DNA of 11,358 nt. Origin: VGKU01 sp964388785 (lineage in GTDB: Bacteria > Patescibacteriota > Patescibacteriia > UBA9934 > GWF2-40-263). The stretch spans positions 1-11,358 of the forward strand of contig CAYMBX010000034.1 of assembly GCA_964388785.1 (NCBI GenBank). Direction: 5' to 3'. A model generated the notes under the pieces. That model worked only from the letters and a program-made list of their open reading frames with translations. It made no database searches and was not told where the DNA came from. This document shows, in pieces, positions 7,406-11,358 of the stretch (position 1 is its first letter; each line of letters begins with the position of its first letter). A program made the translations under genes and the position numbers.

Positions 7406-7470
7406 TTGGTGGACATGATCGCTCTGTCTGCGTGCTCTCGACAGAGCGATTATGTCTGGCAGGATGATTG
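7406..7470. repeat. 65-bp hairpin repeat, copy A
   Basis: On the plus strand: conserved TTGGTGGAC, an arm to 7428, an 11-nt loop TGCGTGCTCTC (7429-7439), the returning arm to 7456 and conserved TG-CAGGATG. The arms 7412-7428 and 7440-7456 form a 17-bp stem, perfect except for one G-T pair (7417/7451). Copy B at 8601-8665 aligns without gaps; only the middle stem and single bases differ. This copy covers the alternative ATG of prmC at 7416 and ends just upstream of the preferred prmC start. Confidence 0.85.
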
Positions 7471-7520
7471 TGAGTGATTTTGATGGCCGGTCTGTTAAGT
7501 TATCCTCAAATCGCGTGCTC

Positions 7521-7531
7521 ACTATACTATA
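7521..7531 (-). promoter_or_regulatory. Possible -10 region for prmC (two overlapping TATAGT)
   Basis: On the minus strand TATAGT occurs twice in overlap (7531-7526 and 7526-7521). No good -35 is visible at 17-18 bp. Because the unit upstream ends in a terminator, prmC needs its own promoter, and this is the best candidate. The leader would be about 125 nt to the ATG at 7389 and would include hairpin copy A. Confidence 0.4.
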
Positions 7532-7577
7532 GGATAGTCGCAATAGGCTAACAGAGACGCGGCGCTCGACGCTCCAG

Positions 7578-7613
7578 AAAAAAAGAATCCCCGTCGCGAA
7601 GCGCGAAGCGGGG
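7578..7613 (-). terminator. Rho-independent terminator of the large ncRNA
   Basis: On the minus strand CCCCG (7613-7609), CTT, CGCG, CTT, CGCG, A, CGGGG (7593-7589) form a two-part G/C stem, followed by ATTC and seven T (7584-7578). Strong stem plus U tract in this direction only. Confidence 0.85.
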
Positions 7614-8475
7614 TGAGAGAGTGCTGCAGAGGCAGCGAGTCAAGATGTTCGTGTCCAGTGGGACACGGGAGGGTCCGAGTTGGGTCTCGACGTCCAGGGC
7701 TTCAGTCGTCCTTGCGAACGACGTTTTGCACCGATCGTGTTGACTTGCCTCGGGATCCACTCCCGCGACCACTCCGCATCGACGCGGCCTTTTGGGCGAG
7801 TTGCCTACTTGGGCGCCACCTTGGCTGTCCATTTGCTCGACCAGCGAGGTTTCCCTTGCGAGTTTAATTCCGTTGCCGAAGCTTCGGATTCTTTGCTCAC
7901 TTGGTTTCCCAAACTGATTTTCGCAACCTTTGAGATTATCTCCGGCTCATGGACAACGCGTTGGTTGTCGAATTGGCATCACCAGCGAACTGGTGAGGGA
8001 CGTGAGCTCTGGGCGAACCATGAGCTCAATGCTTACTTGGGAGGCCTTGCGGCTTCCTGTTCAGCACCGACGTAGTACATCGGTTTTCTTCCATGTTTCC
8101 GCGCTATGCATACCGTGAGGCCAACCGCCATCTTCGCACATGCTGGGCAGAGGTGCATTTCAGGCCGAAGTCGGCTTGCAGTACCTGCAGGCTTGCGCTT
8201 GCGTTTACATGGGTGGCCAGCATCTGTTTGCAGGCTCGGACATTTGCCCGAAGGCGTATTCCGATACTGTTTCCAGCCAGCGACTTCACCTTGCGGTGAA
8301 GATCCGACGTTTGTCGGTTTTGCTCGGCGAGGCCGAGCGTGCTTCTGGGCTGATCCAGTCAGTGTGAACGGCCGAGGCCGAGCTCTTACCGGATGACCCG
8401 TCAGCGCCCCCGAAGGGGTTGGGTGCTAGCGGACGAACCGCTGCCCGAAGGCTTTGTTTCGTGTCGCTGAGCGTA
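7578..8475 (-). ncRNA. Large structured noncoding RNA, about 900 nt, family not recognised
   Basis: The segment has its own promoter and terminator on the minus strand and no credible gene. It is packed with local hairpins. As minus-strand RNA, three close with cUUCGg tetraloops: GCC-UUCG-GGC (8452-8443 and 8255-8246) and CCCC-UUCG-GGGG (8418-8407). GNRA loops include CUUCACC-GCAA-GGUGAAG (8301-8284) and GUCGUUC-GCAA-GGACGAC (7722-7705, with a G-U pair that would be a mismatch on the plus strand). Further stems: 8338-8322, 8317-8304, 8028-8003, 7996-7979, 7969-7952, 7667-7650 and 7636-7623. The short ORFs overlap each other in many frames and none resembles a protein. I saw none of the conserved cores of RNase P RNA, tmRNA, group I or group II introns, and cannot test GOLLD, ROOL, OLE or similar large RNAs by eye. 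The 5' end is predicted from the promoter. Confidence 0.8.
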
Positions 8476-8481
8476 ATGCCT

Positions 8482-8509
8482 AATTTACTCTTTCAAATGG
8501 AACTGTCAA
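8482..8509 (-). promoter_or_regulatory. Sigma-70-type promoter of the large ncRNA
   Basis: On the minus strand a perfect TTGACA (8509-8504), 16-bp spacer and TAAATT (8487-8482; 4/6). The start should be near 8475, just before the first hairpins of the RNA. Confidence 0.65.
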
Positions 8510-8534
8510 GAGGCGTTATTATTGGTTTTTTTGG

Positions 8535-8572
8535 AAAAAAGAAAAACTTATCCACAGTTTGGTAGATAAGTT
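8535..8572 (-). terminator. Terminator-like hairpin after the prfA operon
   Basis: On the minus strand AACTTATC (8572-8565), 12-nt loop and GATAAGTT (8552-8545), followed by a T-rich run (TTTCTTTTTT to 8535). The stem is A/T-rich, so weaker than usual, but the U tract is long. It would end transcription from prfA and the nucleotidyltransferase gene before the ncRNA promoter. Confidence 0.5.
8548..8556 (+). other. Perfect DnaA-box consensus
   Basis: TTATCCACA on the plus strand, inside an A/T-rich stretch (about 8517-8585). It overlaps the terminator-like stem, so the match may come from that structure. A one-mismatch copy (TTATCCTCA) is at 7500-7508. Confidence 0.3.
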
Positions 8573-8600
8573 GATGAAATAGTTAAGCGTTTACCAATGT

Positions 8601-8665
8601 TTGGTGGACGACAATGTCCTGTCTGCGAGCTCTCGACAGGACATTGTCGTCTGTCAGGATGGTTT
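8601..8665. repeat. 65-bp hairpin repeat, copy B
   Basis: Same architecture and orientation as copy A at 7406-7470. The perfect 17-bp stem is formed by 8607-8623 and 8635-8651, and the loop TGCGAGCTCTC (8624-8634) differs from copy A by one base. Shared parts are TTGGTGGAC at the left, CTGTC-loop-GACAG in the middle, and GTC-TG-CAGGATG at the right. It lies 21 bp past the stop of the nucleotidyltransferase gene. Confidence 0.85.
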
Positions 8666-8685
8666 GATGGTAGATCACCAACCTT

Positions 8686-9390
8686 TCAAAAAACCGTTTG
8701 GGAGGTGGGAGGGGAGGACGACGGCGTGGATTGAAAATGCGTTTGGGCGTGTTTGAGTTCTTCGTGTGTGCCGATCGGAAACCAAAAATCGGTTTTGACG
8801 AGTCGAATGGGGTGTGTTGAGTGTGAGAGGGTTTGGGGTAGACCGAACTCCATATGTGAACCGACTTGGATTTCTATCAGCTCTAGATCAAAAAACGTTC
8901 GGTCAAGCACATAGGCGCCGCAGACGATCGAGCAGGGAGGTTGTCTACATGTGGAGAGTCCCACGAAATGGTCTTCAACCGATTGCACTCCAGCCGTAAG
9001 CGCGTGATCTACTTCTTTGATAAGAAGTGCCCGGGTGTGGGTGCATAGTTGTTTGATGGAAGTCGGGGCGTAAATGTTATCCGCGTTTAACACCAGGAAA
9101 CGATCCCTGAGGACATCTTTCAAAAGATGCAGTGCGCCAGCGGTGCCGGTGAGTGGTTCTTGAATGGCATACGTAATTGGTTTGTCGGCAAATGAGGGTC
9201 CGACGTGATCGATGATCTGTTCGCGCAAGTGATTCACTACCAAAAAAATGCGGGTGACTTCATCGGGCAAACACGCAAGGACATAATCAAGAACCGCTTT
9301 TCCGCCAACACGGAGAAGCGGTTTTGGTGTGGCATGGGTCTCGGGTCGAAGTCGTGCGCCTTTTCCGGCGGCGAGCAAAACCGCATCCAT
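8686..9390 (-). CDS. Nucleotidyltransferase of the NDP-sugar pyrophosphorylase family
   Basis: Such enzymes join a sugar 1-phosphate to an NTP to make an activated sugar (NDP-sugar) and pyrophosphate. The 234-residue product is only the catalytic Rossmann-like domain, with no left-handed beta-helix domain. Motifs: LLAAGKGARLRP (5-16, nucleotide-binding loop), PKPLL (22-26, with the conserved Lys), QEPLTGTAGAL (77-87), and LNADN (101-105, Asp104 as metal ligand). The closing motif, usually WxDIGT, is WFPIGTHEEL (203-212), so the second metal-binding Asp is replaced by Pro. The last 15 residues are Ser/Pro/Thr-rich. The sugar and nucleotide cannot be read from the sequence. Its ATG is 2 bp after the prfA stop, so it is co-transcribed with prfA. 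It ends in TGA. Confidence 0.88.
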   Translation of the reverse strand: MDAVLLAAGKGARLRPETHATPKPLLRVGGKAVLDYVLACLPDEVTRIFLVVNHLREQIIDHVGPSFADKPITYAIQEPLTGTAGALHLLKDVLRDRFLVLNADNIYAPTSIKQLCTHTRALLIKEVDHALTAGVQSVEDHFVGLSTCRQPPCSIVCGAYVLDRTFFDLELIEIQVGSHMEFGLPQTLSHSTHPIRLVKTDFWFPIGTHEELKHAQTHFQSTPSSSPPTSQTVF

Positions 9391-9392
9391 AA

Positions 9393-10460
9393 TTACTGCT
9401 GCAATTTTTCCGCAATTTCTGCTTGCTTGAGTGCGTGAATCATGTCGTCAAGTCCTCCATTCATAATCGCAGTGATGTTGTGGAAATTTTCTTTGATTCG
9501 ATGATCCGTCACACGATCTTGCGGGAAGTTGTAGGTACGGATTTTTTCGCTACGGTCGCCGGTTCCCACTTGTCCACGCCGCGCTTCCTCCCGCTCTTTG
9601 TGCAATCGTTCTTGTTCGAGTGCGTACAACCGTGCACGCATAATAGAGAGGGCACGTTCTTTGTTTTGTTTTTGAGACCGTTCGTCTTGGCAGTAAACCA
9701 TCAGTCCGGTTGGAGTGTGTGTCACACGCACGGCAGAATAGGTGGTGTTCACGCTTTGTCCACCTGCGCCTGTGGACGTTGTTGCTTCGATGACCAAATC
9801 TTTCGGATCGATTTTTACGTCCACCTCTTCCGCTTCTGGTAAAATTGCCACGGTGACTGTTGAGGTGTGTACACGGCCTTGTTTTTCGGTTTCCGGAACA
9901 CGTTGCACTCGATGCACACCGCTTTCGTATTTCAAATGACTGTACACATTGCGTCCAGAAATGGAGGCGATCACTTCCTTAAAGCCTCCGACGTCGCTTC
10001 GGTTTGAAGAAATCATTTCGGTTTTCCAGCCCTGTGTTTCCGCGTACAGGGTATAGGCGCGCATGAGTTCCGCAGCAAAAAGCGAAGATTCGTCTCCTCC
10101 TGCGCCAGCACGAATTTCCACGATAATGTTCTTTTTATCCATCGGATCCGGAGGAACAAGTGCAGCCATCAATTCTTTTTCAAGCGCGGGCATGCGCTCT
10201 TCAAGTTGGGTGATTTCGGTTTGTGCGAGTTCTTGCATTTCCGGATCATCTGATTCCGCGAGTGTTGATCGCGCGCTCTCCAAGTCTGCTTGCGCTTTTT
10301 CAAAGCGGTTTACGATTTCCATGATTTCACGTAAGTCCGAATATGTTTCATTGACCTCGCGCAATTTTTTGGCGTCACCAAGCACACTCGCATCGCCCAA
10401 CTGCGATTCGAGTTCTTGAAAACGTTTTTTGGTTGAATCCAGTCGATCGAATAATGACAT
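9393..10460 (-). CDS. prfA: Peptide chain release factor 1 (RF1)
   Basis: RF1 ends translation at UAA and UAG. The 355-residue product has the normal family length. Domain 1 is the coiled N-terminal part (about 1-100). The stop-codon-reading motif is PET (189-191) in GVHRVQRVPETEKQGRVHTS, the PxT form that marks RF1 rather than RF2 (SPF). The peptidyl-tRNA hydrolysis motif GGQ is at 233-235 in TGAGGQSVNTT; its Gln is the PrmC target. Ser follows GGQ where His is common. The C-terminal region includes CQDERSQKQNKERAL. A GTG four codons upstream (10472) is possible, but the ATG gives the usual MSLFDRL-type start. prfA lies between rpmE and the nucleotidyltransferase gene; it appears to have its own -10 and to follow a terminator. 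Confidence 0.96.
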   Translation of the reverse strand: MSLFDRLDSTKKRFQELESQLGDASVLGDAKKLREVNETYSDLREIMEIVNRFEKAQADLESARSTLAESDDPEMQELAQTEITQLEERMPALEKELMAALVPPDPMDKKNIIVEIRAGAGGDESSLFAAELMRAYTLYAETQGWKTEMISSNRSDVGGFKEVIASISGRNVYSHLKYESGVHRVQRVPETEKQGRVHTSTVTVAILPEAEEVDVKIDPKDLVIEATTSTGAGGQSVNTTYSAVRVTHTPTGLMVYCQDERSQKQNKERALSIMRARLYALEQERLHKEREEARRGQVGTGDRSEKIRTYNFPQDRVTDHRIKENFHNITAIMNGGLDDMIHALKQAEIAEKLQQ

Positions 10461-10472
10461 ACAATTGTTCAC

Positions 10473-10478
10473 ATCGTA
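10473..10478 (-). promoter_or_regulatory. Possible -10 box (TACGAT) for prfA
   Basis: TACGAT on the minus strand ends 12 nt before the prfA ATG at 10460. The -35 position would fall in the rpmE terminator and matches poorly (TTCTGT). The predicted leader is only about 6 nt. Confidence 0.4.
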
Positions 10479-10490
10479 ACAGAACGATTA

Positions 10491-10524
10491 AAAAAACAGA
10501 AAGATGAAATCCTTTCTGTTTTTT
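10491..10524 (-). terminator. Hairpin terminator after rpmE (symmetrical)
   Basis: AAAAAACAGAAAG (10491-10503) and its exact complement (10512-10524) form a 13-bp stem with an 8-nt loop. On either strand the 3' arm ends in at least six U, so it can act as a terminator in both directions; the useful one is minus, 6 bp past the rpmE stop. The stable core is only about seven pairs. Confidence 0.65.
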
Positions 10525-10529
10525 GTTCC

Positions 10530-10811
10530 CTACGATTCGTTTGCTTGTTTTTCTTTTTTCTGTGCGGCACGCTTGGCACGTTTGACCTGTTTGCCTGTTT
10601 TTTCGGTCGTCTTTTTTGATGCGCGTGCATGGAATTTTTCCACACGTCGAGCCGTATCGATGATTTTTTGCTCGCCGGTGAAGAATGGGTGACATTTGGC
10701 GCAAAGTTCAACTTGAAGATCCTCGGAGGTTGAACCGACTTCGTACACGGCGCCGCAGGCGCAGGTAATTTTAGCTTTTTCGAAGAATTCCGGGTGAATG
10801 TCTTTCTTCAT
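10530..10811 (-). CDS. rpmE: 50S ribosomal protein bL31, zinc-binding form
   Basis: bL31 bridges the two ribosomal subunits. From the ATG at 10811 the protein has 93 residues beginning MKKDIHPEF, the classical bL31 start. Four cysteines, C17, C19 (CAC), C37 and C40 (CAKCHPFFTG), mark the zinc-binding (C+) form. Residues about 60-93 are an extra tail rich in Lys, Arg and Ala (KKTTEKTGKQVKRAKRAAQK), longer than in E. coli and probably contacting rRNA. An in-frame GTG at 10823 would add four residues, but does not fit the family. Upstream there is TATCAT at 10832-10827 on the minus strand as a likely -10. It is divergent from queA and first in the rpmE-prfA-nucleotidyltransferase row. Confidence 0.95.
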   Translation of the reverse strand: MKKDIHPEFFEKAKITCACGAVYEVGSTSEDLQVELCAKCHPFFTGEQKIIDTARRVEKFHARASKKTTEKTGKQVKRAKRAAQKKEKQANES

Positions 10812-10826
10812 ATCGTCTAGCACGCT

Positions 10827-10832
10827 ATGATA
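10827..10832 (-). promoter_or_regulatory. Possible -10 box (TATCAT) for rpmE
   Basis: TATCAT on the minus strand lies 15 nt before the rpmE ATG, giving a leader of about 8-9 nt. No clear -35 is visible. The divergent queA gene may use TATAAA at 10860-10865 on the plus strand. Confidence 0.4.
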
Positions 10833-10892
10833 CGTGCCGAAATAGATTTACGGCGGAAGTATAAAGAAAGGCCCTAAAAACGTCAAGCACCT

Positions 10893-11358
10893 ATGCGTAC
10901 TTCTTTATTTAACTACCATCTCCCTGAAGAACAAATTGCTCAACACTCCATTGAACCACGGGATCATTCGCGGTTGATGTTGCTCGATCGAAAAACCGGG
11001 GAGATAGAACAGAAAACGTTTTATGAAATCGTTGGCGAACTGCGTGCGGGCGATGTACTTGTGTTTAATGATACGAAAGTGTTTCGTGCACGACTGAAAG
11101 GATCGATCATTCGGGATGGTGATCCGATTGTTCCGTCTCCGGGCCAAGGGACTGTCGCCCCTGTTCCCTCCGACAGAACAACCGGATCGCCGGACGTCAC
11201 TCAAGCGATCGTCGAGTTTTTTCTGCTACGAGCGCGCCATGAGGAGGAAGAGATGGGAGGAAGAACGTGGGAGGTGATGGTGCGGCCAGGGAAAAAGGTT
11301 CGAGTTGGGAGTCGGGTTCTGATTGGTGGAGAATTAAGTGGAGAAGTGAGACAGAAAG
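10893..11358 (+). CDS. queA: tRNA preQ1(34) S-adenosylmethionine ribosyltransferase-isomerase, N-terminal part (runs off the window)
   Basis: QueA transfers and isomerises the ribosyl group of S-adenosylmethionine to preQ1 in the wobble position of tRNAs, making epoxyqueuosine. The open frame from the ATG at 10893 gives 155 residues to the window edge without a stop. Family motifs: FNYHLPEEQIAQHSIEPRDHSRLM (6-29), LDRKTGEIEQKTF (31-43), GDVLVFNDTKVFRARLKG (53-70; NDTKV for the usual NDTRV) and WEVMVRPGKKV (126-136). Between ARLKG and the strand AIVEFFLL there are about 33 residues (71-103) rich in Pro, Ser, Gly and Thr that I do not expect in QueA. No Shine-Dalgarno is seen. The gene diverges from rpmE, with an 81-bp gap. 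Confidence 0.92.
   Translation, partial: MRTSLFNYHLPEEQIAQHSIEPRDHSRLMLLDRKTGEIEQKTFYEIVGELRAGDVLVFNDTKVFRARLKGSIIRDGDPIVPSPGQGTVAPVPSDRTTGSPDVTQAIVEFFLLRARHEEEEMGGRTWEVMVRPGKKVRVGSRVLIGGELSGEVRQK

Noticed and set aside
7548..8396. Many open frames of 60-131 codons on both strands in the gene-free stretch
   Set aside because: They overlap in several frames, resemble no family, are rich in Arg, Pro, Cys and Ser, and lie across perfect hairpins; they are by-products of G/C-rich RNA structure.
7578..8475. RNase P RNA, tmRNA, group I or group II intron
   Set aside because: None of the conserved cores I know (GAGGAAAGUC and ACAGAA of RNase P, the tRNA-like ends of tmRNA, the P7 core of group I, domain V of group II) is visible on either strand.
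7406..8665. Integron attC sites
   Set aside because: The paired hairpins are similar in idea, but the RYYYAAC/GTTRRRY core boxes are not at the ends, and no integrase is in the window.
7406..8665. Insertion sequence with terminal inverted repeats
   Set aside because: The two repeats are in direct orientation and no transposase is encoded between them.
7406..8665. CRISPR array
   Set aside because: Only two copies about 1.2 kb apart; no regular spacers and no cas genes.

Overview
The window looks like a piece of a small-genome bacterium, most likely of the Candidate Phyla Radiation (Patescibacteria). This is inferred from divergent but complete housekeeping genes, starts that almost all lack a Shine-Dalgarno sequence, a lysine-rich tail on bL31, an NLPY form of the PrmC motif, and a DUF3048 envelope protein. 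UGA is a normal stop here (for example at 4698-4700). I cannot resolve the class.

Layout. Left edge, minus strand: the first 30 codons of secE, preceded by gyrB. Plus strand, 2266-6478: a tight cluster of a one-TM envelope protein, a SEDS glycan polymerase (rodA/ftsW family), a small zinc-ribbon protein, ribosomal protein bL25 and a DUF3048 (YerB-like) membrane-anchored protein. Minus strand, 6475-10811, read right to left: rpmE (bL31), prfA (RF1), a sugar-nucleotide nucleotidyltransferase, a gene-free 1.3-kb stretch, then prmC (the methyltransferase for the GGQ motif of RF1). At the right edge queA starts on the plus strand and leaves the window.

The gene-free stretch (7417-8685) is the most interesting part. 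It looks like a separate minus-strand transcription unit: a promoter with a perfect TTGACA box, about 900 nt full of stable hairpins (several cUUCGg and GNRA tetraloops when read on the minus strand) and a Rho-independent terminator with seven U. I recognise no known RNA family and no credible protein in it. It is bracketed by two copies, in the same orientation, of a 65-bp element. Each copy folds into a 17-bp stem with an 11-nt loop. Ends, loop-proximal stem and loop are conserved, while a 9-bp middle segment differs at 7 positions with the partner base changed each time. The unit separates prmC from prfA, genes that are neighbours in many bacteria.

A second theme is transcription: three plus-strand genes have a -10 hexamer exactly 8 nt before their ATG, which predicts leaderless mRNAs.

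Functionally the genes cover translation (bL25, bL31, RF1, PrmC, QueA), DNA topology (GyrB), secretion (SecE) and cell-wall synthesis (RodA/FtsW, the nucleotidyltransferase, perhaps the DUF3048 protein).
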